This document shows, one piece after another, positions 1-7,756 of a stretch of 9,006 nucleotides of DNA. The notes below the pieces were generated by a model. It was not told the origin of the DNA. It saw only the letters and a list, made by a program, of their open reading frames with translations, and did not search any database. How positions within the stretch are numbered: position 1 is the first letter of the stretch; every line of letters starts with the position of its first letter. Where the stretch lies: assembly GCA_013695405.1 (NCBI GenBank), contig JACDAO010000396.1, positions 1 through 9,006 on the forward strand, written 5' to 3'. The DNA comes from Acidobacteriota bacterium (GTDB lineage: Bacteria > Acidobacteriota > Vicinamibacteria > Vicinamibacterales > Vicinamibacteraceae). The position numbers and the translations under genes were made by a program.

Positions 1-10
1 GTTCAATGGG

Positions 11-30
11 CCTCAGCCGCCGTGCTGAGG
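11..30 (-). terminator. Stem-loop just downstream of the ABM-domain gene, possible terminator
   Basis: A perfect 7-bp inverted repeat, CCTCAGC and GCTGAGG around a 6-nt loop, begins 2 nt after the TAG stop (35-33) of the ABM-domain gene. Its position just after a stop suggests a transcription terminator or an mRNA 3'-end stabiliser. No run of U follows the stem (the transcript continues CCCAUUGAAC), so it is not a classical intrinsic terminator. The repeat is seen directly; the role is inferred. Confidence 0.5.
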
Positions 31-32
31 GA

Positions 33-446
33 CTAGGCTTTCAGCCCGGCGCCGCCCACCGGCATGGTCACCACCCGGTTGGAGAATCCGGTAATCAACG
101 GCTTCCCCCTGGCGATCGCCGCCTGCACCGCGGGCAGCGCCAGGGAGGCACTGTGGCTGGCGTCGCTGTCCCAGACCTCGGTGATCCAGATCCCGTCTGC
201 GTCAGCTGGATCGATGGCGACGACGTAGCTGAGGCAGCCCGGCATCGCGGCGGTGCCTTCCAGCAGGATCGCCACCAGTTCGTCGCGTCGGCCGCTTGCC
301 GCGCTCATCTTCCCAATCAATCCGTACATCGCGCTGCCGCTTCCTTTCGCCTGTGACGAGACCGGCGCCGCGGCCGCCCTCGGCGCGCCCAATCCGGTGG
401 CGACGGCGACCGTAGCGCCCAGCAGTTCGCGGCGGTCGATGTGCAC
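33..446 (-). CDS. Putative quinol monooxygenase-like ABM-domain protein with Tat-type signal peptide
   Basis: 137 aa from a GTG start. The N-terminus (MHIDRRELLG, then an Ala/Val/Gly hydrophobic stretch ending at APRAAAAP) looks like a twin-arginine export signal with RR at residues 5-6 and likely cleavage near residues 25-28. Residues 40-125 form a single ABM / YgiN-type dimeric alpha-beta barrel domain: MYGLIGKM opens the first strand, EVWDS at 90-94 and His98 match the usual E-x-W...H region, and a PVGGAGL tail follows. Characterised relatives oxidise quinols or polyketides without a cofactor, but many members have unknown substrates. Most relatives lack a signal and begin at the equivalent of Met40 (codon 329-327), which is the alternative start. 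The gene follows the histidine kinase by 72 nt, in the same frame, with a stem-loop between. It may be read through from the transporter operon or transcribed alone. The family is fairly sure; export and substrate are inferred. Confidence 0.82.
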   Translation of the reverse strand: MHIDRRELLGATVAVATGLGAPRAAAAPVSSQAKGSGSAMYGLIGKMSAASGRRDELVAILLEGTAAMPGCLSYVVAIDPADADGIWITEVWDSDASHSASLALPAVQAAIARGKPLITGFSNRVVTMPVGGAGLKA

Positions 447-483
447 GTCAAGACGATATGCCAGGTCGCGCCCGTCGAGCGCG

Positions 484-501
484 GGTCGTCGCCGGACGAC
501 C
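484..501 (-). terminator. Stem-loop between histidine kinase and ABM-domain gene
   Basis: A perfect 7-bp inverted repeat, GGTCGTC and GACGACC with a 4-nt loop, lies in the 72-nt gap, 17 nt after the kinase stop. A second dyad, GTGAC-TG-GTCAC at 511-522, overlaps the kinase stop codon itself. Either could attenuate or end the transporter operon transcript before the ABM gene. There is no U tract. The structure is seen directly; terminator function is inferred. Confidence 0.45.
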
Positions 502-518
502 TTCGGGCAGGTGACTGG

Positions 519-1814
519 TCACATCCAGATGGTGAAGGTGGTCGGACCATCGTCCGGCCCGTCGAGCGCAAAGGCGAAGCCGTGCCGGGTCAGGATCTCC
601 TGCACCAGGGTCAGGCCGATCCCCTGACCCGATTCCTTGGTGCTGAAGAACGGCGTGAACAAATGGGCCCGAACTTCCGGATCGAGCCCGGTGCCGCTGT
701 CCTGCACGGCGAGAAACGGCCGCCCGTCGGTGACGCCGGTCCGCAGCACGATCCAGCCATCGTGGTCGACAGCCTCGAGGGCGTTCTTCAGCACGTTGAC
801 GAGCGCTTGTTCCATCAGTGTTCGGTCGAGCATCACCGCCGGGACGACAGCGAACTCGGTGGCAATGGCGATACGCCGGCGGTCCGCTTCACCTGACATC
901 AGGCGGCGGAGGTGCGCCAGCAGATCCGGCAGTTCGCACGGTGCCAGCCGCGGTTCGGGCAACCGCACCACGTCGGCGAACGCCTTCATGAAAGCGCCCA
1001 GCTGGGAGGTCCGGTCCATCACCACCGTCAGGGCCCCCTCGAGATCGGTGCGGCTGTCGGCGGGCAGTTGTTCGGCCAGCACCAGACAGGACGTCAGCAG
1101 CGAGTTCGACGCGGCCACCGAGTTGTTGACCTCGTGCGACAGCATGCGAATCAGCTTCTCGTAAGCCGCCTTCTCGGCATGGCGAAGTTCCTCGGTCAGC
1201 TCCTCGATCAGCACGAAGGTGCGGCTGAAGCCACGATCCATGAAGGTGCCGCGGCTGGCCTTGGCCCGCCGGCCCCCGGGCAGGGTCAGGACGGCGCTCG
1301 GCGCTGCGGCGAGGGTCGCAATCACGTCGTGCAGCCTGGAGCCCCGGGTCCTGGCCGAGAGGCCGGCGACGACGTCGGCGCCGAGCAGCCGGGTTGCGGC
1401 CGGATTCAGGAAGTCGACCCGGTCGTCGTGATCGAGGATGACTGCGCCAGAGGGCGACACGTCGAGCAGGCTCTGGAGGAAGTGGTGTTGCTCCCGGACC
1501 CGCACCCGCTCGCTGCGCAGGGCATCGGCCATCCGGTTGTAGATGGAGATCAGGCGATCGATCTCGGCCTGACCGGTGGTCCGGAAGCGGGTCGTGTAAT
1601 CGCTCTCCTCCAGCAGTTGCGCACTTTCCTGCACCAGGGCGTGAGCCCGCAGCAGGCGATTGACCAGCCACGTCCCGGCCAGCAGCGACAGCAGCAGCCC
1701 CGCCTCGAGCGCGACCAGGGCCCAGACGGTGTCGCGGCCGACCCACCACGCCAGGCCGCTCAGCACGGCATGGATCACCAGCAGGTACGCGTAGAACAGC
1801 CGCCGCAGCGTCAC
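519..1814 (-). CDS. Membrane sensor histidine kinase, NtrY-like, partner of the adjacent sigma-54 response regulator
   Basis: 431 aa from a GTG whose last two bases begin the regulator's TGA stop (GTGA overlap), the usual mark of translational coupling; reading the open frame further upstream would only cover the regulator's own DNA-binding domain. Order of parts: membrane helix at about 6-25, membrane helix at about 30-55 with only four or five residues between, HAMP-like linker to about 105, one PAS domain at about 115-205 (DVSPSGAVILD, FLNPAATRLLG), HisKA with phosphoacceptor His227 in SHEVNNS, then HATPase with N box NVLKNALEA (Asn344), G1 box DSGTGLD (about 372-378), F box FTPFFSTK and G2 box GQGIGL (about 396-401). 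All catalytic boxes look intact. HEVNNS replaces the common HExxNPL, as in several NtrY-type kinases. It presumably phosphorylates Asp60 of the regulator. The near absence of an extracytoplasmic domain points to sensing inside the membrane, by the PAS domain, or through the transporter. Confidence 0.93.
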   Translation of the reverse strand: MTLRRLFYAYLLVIHAVLSGLAWWVGRDTVWALVALEAGLLLSLLAGTWLVNRLLRAHALVQESAQLLEESDYTTRFRTTGQAEIDRLISIYNRMADALRSERVRVREQHHFLQSLLDVSPSGAVILDHDDRVDFLNPAATRLLGADVVAGLSARTRGSRLHDVIATLAAAPSAVLTLPGGRRAKASRGTFMDRGFSRTFVLIEELTEELRHAEKAAYEKLIRMLSHEVNNSVAASNSLLTSCLVLAEQLPADSRTDLEGALTVVMDRTSQLGAFMKAFADVVRLPEPRLAPCELPDLLAHLRRLMSGEADRRRIAIATEFAVVPAVMLDRTLMEQALVNVLKNALEAVDHDGWIVLRTGVTDGRPFLAVQDSGTGLDPEVRAHLFTPFFSTKESGQGIGLTLVQEILTRHGFAFALDGPDDGPTTFTIWM

Positions 1815-3217
1815 ACCGAGATTCCGTACTTCTCCAGGCGACGATAGAGTGCGGCGCGGCTGAAGCCGAGCGAGTCGGCGACACGGCTGACGTTGCCGCC
1901 GTGATGGCGCAGCGACTTGAGGATCATCGCCCGCTCGATCTCCTCCATCGTCATGCTGCCGACCGGTGGGAGCGGGTCCTGCGGCGACGGTGCGGCGCTG
2001 CCTTCCATGCCGGCGGTGGCGCGGAAATCGTCGACGTCGAGCACCTGCCCCGCCGTCACCAGCGCGGCCCGCTCGAGCCACTGCTTGAGCTGCCGGATGT
2101 TGCCTGGCCACGGCAGCGACTGCAGCCACTTGAGCGCCGCGGTGCCGAGACTCAGATGCTCGCGGCCCTGATGCTGGGCGATCGCCTGGACGAAACGGCG
2201 CGCCAGCAGCGGCACGTCGCCGGGCCGCTCGCGCAGTGCCGGCAGGTGCACCGCGATCAGGTTGATGCGGTACAGCAGGTCCTCGCGGAACTCGCCGCGC
2301 CGGACCATCTCGGCCAGCGGTCGGTTGGTCGCCGACACGACCCGGACGTCGACACTGCGCGGCTGGCTCGAGCCGAGCACTTCGTAGGTGCGGTCCTGCA
2401 GCACCCGCAGCAGCTTGACCTGGGACGGCGCGTCGAGATCGCCGATCTCGTCGAGGAAGATCGTGCCGCCGTCGGCAAGCTCGAAGCGCCCCTGCCGATC
2501 GTGGCGCGCGTCGGTGAAGGCGCCGCGGACGTGCCCGAACATCTCGCTCTCGAACAGAGAGGATGAGACACCACCGAGGTTGACCTTGACGAACGGCTTG
2601 CGCCGCCGGCCGCTGTTGCGGTGCAGGGCATCGGCAATCAGCTCCTTGCCGGTGCCGCTCTCACCGGTGATCAGCACCGACGCGTCGGTGGCCGCCACCC
2701 GGCCGACCAGTTGCAGCAGCTTGAGCATGCGCGCGTCGGCGGTGACGATCGCATCGAAGTCGTAGCTCGAGTCCAGTTCCTCACGGCTCGGCGGCGCGAC
2801 GTCCTGTCCGACCGCGGTCCCGGCCAGGCGCAGCGCCGTCTGCACCGTCTGCAGCAGCCCCGGATTACTCCACGGCTTGGTGACGAAATCGGATGCGCCG
2901 ATCCGCATCCCCGCCACCGCCAGCGAGATCGAGCCCCATGCCGTGACCAGGATCACCGGCAGCAGCGGATGTGCGTCGCGAATCCGGCGCAGCAACTCGA
3001 GCCCTTCGTCGCCCGACGTCCGGCGCGAGAAGTTCATGTCCTGGAGCACCAGCGCGCATGGATGTTCGCCTAGCCACGCGACCGCGGCGTCGGGCGTGCC
3101 GACCGCGTGGGTCCGGTAGCCGCCCTGCTTGAGCAGCAGCGCCAATGACGCCCGCACCGCGTCGTCGTCGTCGGCAATCAGGATCGGCGCGGTGTCGGTG
3201 CGGACGGCAGCGGTCAT
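1811..3217 (-). CDS. Sigma-54-dependent response regulator (REC - AAA+ - Fis HTH), NtrC family
   Basis: 468 aa, starting at the ATG 4 nt after the upstream permease stop; an extension to 3271 would run into the permease coding sequence. REC domain at about 10-130 has acidic pocket DDDD at 16-19, phosphoacceptor Asp60 (LVLQDMNF), Thr92 and Lys114 (TKPW). The loop after Asp60 is long (SRRTSGDEG), a trait I recall for regulators next to MacB-type exporters. The central AAA+ domain has Walker A GESGTGKE at 185-192, a sigma-54 contact loop reading GAFTDA at 232-237 rather than GAFTGA, Walker [13 protein letters not shown] at 250-261, and the arginine-finger region [12 protein letters not shown] Fis-type helix-turn-helix occupies about 424-466 ([22 protein letters not shown]). 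It should hydrolyse ATP to open sigma-54 promoters when phosphorylated, most likely by the coupled kinase. The sigma-54 promoter at the head of this operon is its obvious target. No close ribosome binding site is strong, in keeping with coupling to the permease. Confidence 0.96.
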   Translation of the reverse strand: MTAAVRTDTAPILIADDDDAVRASLALLLKQGGYRTHAVGTPDAAVAWLGEHPCALVLQDMNFSRRTSGDEGLELLRRIRDAHPLLPVILVTAWGSISLAVAGMRIGASDFVTKPWSNPGLLQTVQTALRLAGTAVGQDVAPPSREELDSSYDFDAIVTADARMLKLLQLVGRVAATDASVLITGESGTGKELIADALHRNSGRRRKPFVKVNLGGVSSSLFESEMFGHVRGAFTDARHDRQGRFELADGGTIFLDEIGDLDAPSQVKLLRVLQDRTYEVLGSSQPRSVDVRVVSATNRPLAEMVRRGEFREDLLYRINLIAVHLPALRERPGDVPLLARRFVQAIAQHQGREHLSLGTAALKWLQSLPWPGNIRQLKQWLERAALVTAGQVLDVDDFRATAGMEGSAAPSPQDPLPPVGSMTMEEIERAMILKSLRHHGGNVSRVADSLGFSRAALYRRLEKYGISV

Positions 3218-3221
3218 CGCA

Positions 3222-4517
3222 TTACTCGTAGCGTAGCGCCTCGGCCGGCGGAATGCGTGTCGCCAGGACACTCGGGTACCAGCCGCAGAACATCGTCAGC
3301 GCGAACAACGCCAACCCGGCCAGTCCGAGGCTGGTGGCATAGACGCCCTTCGGCACCGCGCCGAGCCAGCCGAGCATCGGCACCTGCGCCATCAGCAACA
3401 GCCCGCCGATCACCGCGATCGCCGTCATCAACGCCAACTCACCCAGAATCTGCCGACGGATCCGCTCGCGATCGGCGCCCTTGGCCCGACGCAGCCCGAG
3501 CTCGCGGATCCGCTGCGTGACGTTCTGCCACAGCACCCCGCTCAGGCCGAGCGCCACCATCACCAGCAGGAAGCCGGCGAGCAGGCCGAGAATCGCCAGC
3601 GGCGTCAGGTAGTTCGACCGCAGGTAGCTGGTGCGGATATCGGTCAGCGGCTGCATCCCGAAGCTCCAGTCCGGCGCCAACGTCTGCAGCGTCTTGACCA
3701 GCCGCTCCTCGAACTCCGCGGTGACGCCGGGTCGCACGCGGATGACGATGATCGACGGAAGCTCGACCCCCGCCGCAACTTGGGTTCGCGCGTCGGCGGG
3801 CGCCGCCGCCGCCGGATCGGCATCGGGGATCGCCGCGTTGGCCGCGGTGACGATGTCGTTGCGCATGAAGACGTAGTTGCCAGGCGTGGAATACTCGCCG
3901 AACTGGCGGAAGTCCTCGATCACGCCGACGACGCGACGCGGCCGATCGGCCGGCTGACCGGGCCGCGGCGCTTCATCCTGTGGGATCTGCTGCCCGACTG
4001 CGCGCGTGTCGCCGAAGACGTCGCGGGCCATGCGCCGGTTCAGCACCACCGCGTCCCAGTTCTGCCCGGTGTCCTCGCGTGAGAACCAGCGGCCGTCGAC
4101 CAGGGTGATTGACTGCGTTTCGGCCAGCTCGTCGCCGCCGCGGTTGCCGTTGAACTCGATCTGGCGGCCGTTGATCTTTGTGTCGCTGTTCCACTCCCAG
4201 TCGCGGAACGTGCCGAGCTGCAGGTGGGAGACCGACTCGACTTCAGGCATCATCCGCGTGGCGTCAATGAGCCGCACCATCCTCGCGAGGCGCTCACGCT
4301 CGATCTCGGGGGTGCTGTCGAGCCCGCGCGGCACCCGCACATGGACGTCCCAGATGCGTTCGTACGAGTAGCCGAGCGGCGCCTGGTAGTTGCGGTAGTA
4401 GTGCGTGGCCATCGTGCTGACCGCCGCGAGCACGATGAACGACAGCAGAATCTCGATGATGATCAGGAAGTTTGTGCGCTTGCGGTTCCAGATCAACTTG
4501 AGCAGGTGCAGGGCCAT
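3222..4517 (-). CDS. MacB/FtsX-type ABC transporter permease, second subunit
   Basis: 431 aa, ATG start with GAGG (4527-4524) 6 nt upstream and 3 nt after the previous permease stop. An N-terminal membrane helix (about 17-37) is followed by a large MacB_PCD-like extracytoplasmic domain (about 40-300) and a C-terminal FtsX domain with three helices (about 306-326, 360-380, 393-413). The cytoplasmic coupling segment after helix 2 reads RIRELGLRRAKGA (about 336-348), matching the ExGxRxAxGA pattern used to contact the ATPase. The protein ends PAEALRYE, the common C-terminus of these permeases. An Ala/Pro/Asp-rich stretch (about 236-262) looks like a disordered insertion in the periplasmic domain. 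It has no ATPase domain of its own, unlike Escherichia coli MacB, so it needs the separate ATPase. It is not a duplicate of its neighbour: both share the fold but differ through most of the sequence, suggesting a heterodimeric pump. The substrate is unknown. Confidence 0.93.
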   Translation of the reverse strand: MALHLLKLIWNRKRTNFLIIIEILLSFIVLAAVSTMATHYYRNYQAPLGYSYERIWDVHVRVPRGLDSTPEIERERLARMVRLIDATRMMPEVESVSHLQLGTFRDWEWNSDTKINGRQIEFNGNRGGDELAETQSITLVDGRWFSREDTGQNWDAVVLNRRMARDVFGDTRAVGQQIPQDEAPRPGQPADRPRRVVGVIEDFRQFGEYSTPGNYVFMRNDIVTAANAAIPDADPAAAAPADARTQVAAGVELPSIIVIRVRPGVTAEFEERLVKTLQTLAPDWSFGMQPLTDIRTSYLRSNYLTPLAILGLLAGFLLVMVALGLSGVLWQNVTQRIRELGLRRAKGADRERIRRQILGELALMTAIAVIGGLLLMAQVPMLGWLGAVPKGVYATSLGLAGLALFALTMFCGWYPSVLATRIPPAEALRYE

Positions 4518-4520
4518 GAC

Positions 4521-5758
4521 CTACCTCGTTCCCTTCAGGGCGATGACCGGGTGGACGCGGGACATCCGCCACGCCGGGTAGACGCCCGACAGCAGGCCGA
4601 AGGCCGCCGCCAGCGCCATGCCCCAGATGAAGATCCGCGGGTTGAGTGCCAGCGCCGCGTACGGAATCAGACCGCTCTGGTTGACGGCGCGCAGCACGAG
4701 GCCGGCGAGGACGAACCCGATCAGCCCGCCAATCAGCGTCAACGCCAGGTTCTCGACCACGAACTGCACCACCAGGGTGCGGCTCGAGGCGCCGAACGCC
4801 TTGCGCACGCCGATCTCCGAGGCCCGCTCCATGATCCGGCTGACGTTCAGGTTGACCAGGTTGATCGCCGGCAGGGCCATGAACAGCAGCGCGGCGAGCA
4901 CCAGCATGCCGGTCAAGAACCCGCCGTAGGTACGGGTGAAGTCGGTCTGGCCGGGGTAGAGATTGCGGCCCGCCCCCTCGTACCGCGTCTCGAGCGCCGC
5001 CGACAGCGTCTTCCACTGGGGCAGCGGCGACTTGAACGTCTTCAGCCGCGAGGCGAACTCCGCGCGTACGTCCTCGGCCCGCGTGTTGGCCGCGAGCAGG
5101 AACGCCGGGTTGAAGTTGCCCAGGTATTCCTCTTGCCAGCCCTTCGACTTCTGCGTCGTGAGCGGCGCCCAGAGATCAGCCGACGGGGTGCGCATCGACG
5201 GCACGTCGCGGACCACGCCGATCACCTGGAAGCGCTGTCCGTCGGCGTCGATGTAGCGCCCGACAGCGGGCTGGCCGCGGAAGAAGCGGTGGCGGCTCGT
5301 CTCGTTGACCACCGCCACCAGACGTGCGGACTCGACATCGGCTGGGGAGTATGGCCCGCCCTCCAGGAACTCGAACTGGTACACGCGCCAGAACTCGCCG
5401 TCGGTGTGCTTCAGCGTGGACTCGATCTTGCGACCCTCGAGGAACGACGTGACCAGGCTGCCGCCCGTCTGCACCGTCATGAGCTCCACGCCTGGCAGCC
5501 CGCGCGCGAACTCACTGATCAGGCGATAGCCGGGATTGCTCTGCCGGGTGCTGCCCTCACCCTGCATGCGCGCACGGGACATGACGAGCGTGCGGTTGAT
5601 GTTCACCTCCGGCGCCATCGGCGAGAACGTGTGGTCGAACAGCGCCACCGCCACGGTCAGTACCACCAGCGTGAAGCTGGTGCCGAACAAGCTGATGGCC
5701 GTAAACACCTTGCGGCGCTGCAGTACCTTCCAGGCCAGTTTCAGATAGTCCTTCAGCA

Positions 5759-5759
<1 letters not shown>
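4521..5759 (-). CDS. MacB/FtsX-type ABC transporter permease, first subunit
   Basis: 412 aa from the ATG that shares its A with the ATPase stop (TGATG). A GTG one codon upstream (5762) is possible, but AGGTG (5769-5765) sits 5 nt from the ATG and only 2 nt from the GTG, and the family usually begins ML-x-x-Y-x-K, so the ATG is preferred. Membrane helix at about 18-41, MacB_PCD-like extracytoplasmic domain at about 45-275, then the FtsX domain with helices near 281-303, 329-357 and 375-396. The coupling motif SEIGVRKAFGAS lies at about 314-325, a textbook match. The end is PVIALKGTR. In tripartite exporters such permeases do not conduct substrate through the inner membrane; they use ATP-driven mechanical motion to push periplasmic substrate through the adaptor and an outer-membrane channel. 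The pairing with a distinct second permease suggests an asymmetric pump. Substrates of the family include peptides, macrolides and lipoproteins; nothing here identifies which. Confidence 0.93.
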
Positions 5760-6421
<662 letters not shown>

Positions 6422-6427
6422 GACGCA

Positions 6428-6433
6428 CTCCTC
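6428..6433 (-). promoter_or_regulatory. Strong ribosome binding site fixing the GTG start of the ABC ATPase
   Basis: GAGGAG on the minus strand lies 6 nt before the GTG at 6421. It is among the clearest Shine-Dalgarno sequences in the window and supports the GTG despite the absence of any nearby ATG. Confidence 0.75.
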
Positions 6434-6437
6434 AGTG

Positions 6438-6485
6438 ATGCCTAATGCCTAGTGCCTGAGCCCTGAGCCCTGAGCCCTGTGCCTA
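6438..6485 (-). repeat. Degenerate 7-bp tandem repeat filling the adaptor-ATPase gap
   Basis: On the plus strand six heptads run without a break: ATGCCTA twice, GTGCCTG once, AGCCCTG three times (6438-6479). A six-base partial unit, TGCCTA, follows at 6480-6485. On the transcribed strand the units read TAGGCAT, CAGGCAC and CAGGGCT, all fitting YAGGSNY. The partial unit contains the TAG stop of the adaptor gene, and the array stops 4 nt before the ATPase ribosome binding site. Three identical copies next to diverged ones suggest recent slippage expansion. Each unit carries an AGG core resembling a weak Shine-Dalgarno element. The array is directly visible; any role is unknown. Confidence 0.9.
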
Positions 6486-7727
6486 CCTGACCCGCAGTTC
6501 CGGCGCGTACTCGTAGTCGCGCATGTCCGACGCGATGATCTCGTCGCCCTCGCTGAGGCCGTCGACGATCTCGAAGAAGTCGAAGTTGGAGACCCCGAGC
6601 CGAACCGGGGTCCGGTAGGCACGGGCGTTGCGCACCACGAACACCTGCTGCGCACCGCCGCCCTGCGCGAACGGGCCGCGCGAGACCCGCAGCACCCGCG
6701 CCTTGCGATCGGTGATCACCTGGACGTCGACCCGCAGGTTCGACCGCAGCCAGGCCGCGTCGGCGTCGTCGAGGGCGACTTCGAAGCGCAAGGTCCCGTT
6801 CTGCATCTGCGGTTCGACCACGCTGACCCGGCCGGTGGTGATCTGCTCGTCGAGCCGCACGCTGACCGGCTGGCCGGTCTGCACGCGCGAGGCGTTGACG
6901 TCGGAGGTGGTGGCCTCGATCCGGAACACCGACAGGTCGGCGACCCGGGCCACCACGTCGCCCTTGCGGAGCATCGAGCCCTCGTCGGTGACCACGAAGG
7001 TCAGCACGCCGTGGCGGTCGCTCTTGGTGGTGGTCAGTTCGAGAATTCGCTGCTGCTGCGCGCCTTCGGCCTGCAGCGACCGCATCTCGAGCGCCAGGCC
7101 GTCGAGCTGCGCCCGATTGGTCGCCTCGACGTTGACCCGGCTCTGCTCGAGGCGCGCCAGTTCGACCTGCGCCTGCGACGCCTTGAGCTCGGATTCGCGC
7201 AGCGCCTCCTGCGAGACCAGGCCTTCCTTGAACAGCGACTGGTTGCTGGCGAGTGCCGACCGCAGCGCCTGCAGTTCGAGGTCCTTGGAGACGATCTGAC
7301 TGTCCAGGTCGATCAGCCTGGCCTGCAGTTCGAGCCGGGTCTGCGATTGCTCGTTGCCCTTGAGGGCGATGTTCTGCCGCAGCTTCTCGGCGGTCAGTTC
7401 GGAGTCGCTGGCGTCGAGGCGGACGATCGCGTCGCCAGCCTTCAGTTGGTCGCCGACCCGCCGCAGTACCGCCAGCACCCGGGCGTCGATGGGGCTCGAG
7501 ATCACGTGCTCGATCGCCGGCACCACGGTGCCCGAGGCGGTCAGCGACGCTTCGAGAGCGCCGGTTTCCACCCGCACGGTACGGACGCGATCGCGTCGAA
7601 CGGACGGGCGCAACAGGTCGGCGCCCCAGACCAGCGCCGACGTCAGTACGACCAGCACCGCCGTCACCGGCAGCCAGCGCCGGAGTTGTGCGCGCCTGCG
7701 AACGGACGTGTCGAGGGGACGATCCAC
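6483..7727 (-). CDS. HlyD/RND-type periplasmic adaptor (membrane fusion protein) of the ABC exporter
   Basis: 414 aa if translation starts at the GTG giving MDRPLDTSVRRR; a GTG at 7766 would add 13 residues. I choose the shorter form because a sigma-54 promoter match lies between the two starts, which would exclude the longer one, and because homologues I recall begin in a similar way. Neither start has a good ribosome binding site. A single inner-membrane anchor at about 18-37 follows a basic cytoplasmic tail. Then come the first half of the lipoyl/barrel region (about 55-107, GTVVPAIEHVISSPIDARV), a long alpha-helical hairpin coiled coil (about 108-230, rich in Gln, Leu, Glu and Ala, with the turn near LFKEGLVSQEAL), the second lipoyl half (HGVLTFVVTDEGSMLRKGD), a beta barrel and a membrane-proximal domain ending at DYEYAPELRVR. 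The family links an inner-membrane pump to a TolC-type channel, which is not encoded here. It is the first gene of the operon. Confidence 0.92.
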   Translation of the reverse strand: MDRPLDTSVRRRAQLRRWLPVTAVLVVLTSALVWGADLLRPSVRRDRVRTVRVETGALEASLTASGTVVPAIEHVISSPIDARVLAVLRRVGDQLKAGDAIVRLDASDSELTAEKLRQNIALKGNEQSQTRLELQARLIDLDSQIVSKDLELQALRSALASNQSLFKEGLVSQEALRESELKASQAQVELARLEQSRVNVEATNRAQLDGLALEMRSLQAEGAQQQRILELTTTKSDRHGVLTFVVTDEGSMLRKGDVVARVADLSVFRIEATTSDVNASRVQTGQPVSVRLDEQITTGRVSVVEPQMQNGTLRFEVALDDADAAWLRSNLRVDVQVITDRKARVLRVSRGPFAQGGGAQQVFVVRNARAYRTPVRLGVSNFDFFEIVDGLSEGDEIIASDMRDYEYAPELRVR

Positions 7728-7740
7728 GGCGGCTGCAGAG

Positions 7741-7756
7741 AGCAACCGCCGTGCCG
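7741..7756 (-). promoter_or_regulatory. Sigma-54 (-24/-12) promoter of the transporter operon
   Basis: The minus strand reads CGGCACGGCGGTTGCT against the sigma-54 consensus TGGCACRNNNNTTGCW, differing only at the first base. The invariant GG (7755-7754) and GC (7743-7742) are separated by exactly 10 nt. Transcription would begin near 7730, immediately ahead of the adaptor GTG at 7727. The operon it heads encodes a sigma-54 activator, which makes chance similarity unlikely. The match is seen directly; activity is inferred. Confidence 0.8.

Noticed and set aside
447..463. Possible second sigma-54 promoter (TGGCAT ... TTGAC) before the ABM gene
   Set aside because: The bases 10 nt after GG are TG, not GC; the spacing is off by one, which sigma-54 does not usually tolerate. 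The -12 element would also abut the start codon.
912..1847. 311-codon plus-strand open frame opposite the histidine kinase
   Set aside because: Antisense to intact kinase motifs; low-complexity Gln/Arg/Gly-rich translation with no recognisable domain.
889..1884. 331-codon minus-strand frame overlapping the kinase
   Set aside because: An out-of-phase reading of the kinase gene; Arg/Gly/Ala-rich product without motifs.
1815..2129. Upstream extension of the kinase frame by 105 codons
   Set aside because: It reads the regulator's AAA+/Fis region in another frame and yields an Arg/Ala-rich sequence. The GTGA overlap start is the natural one.
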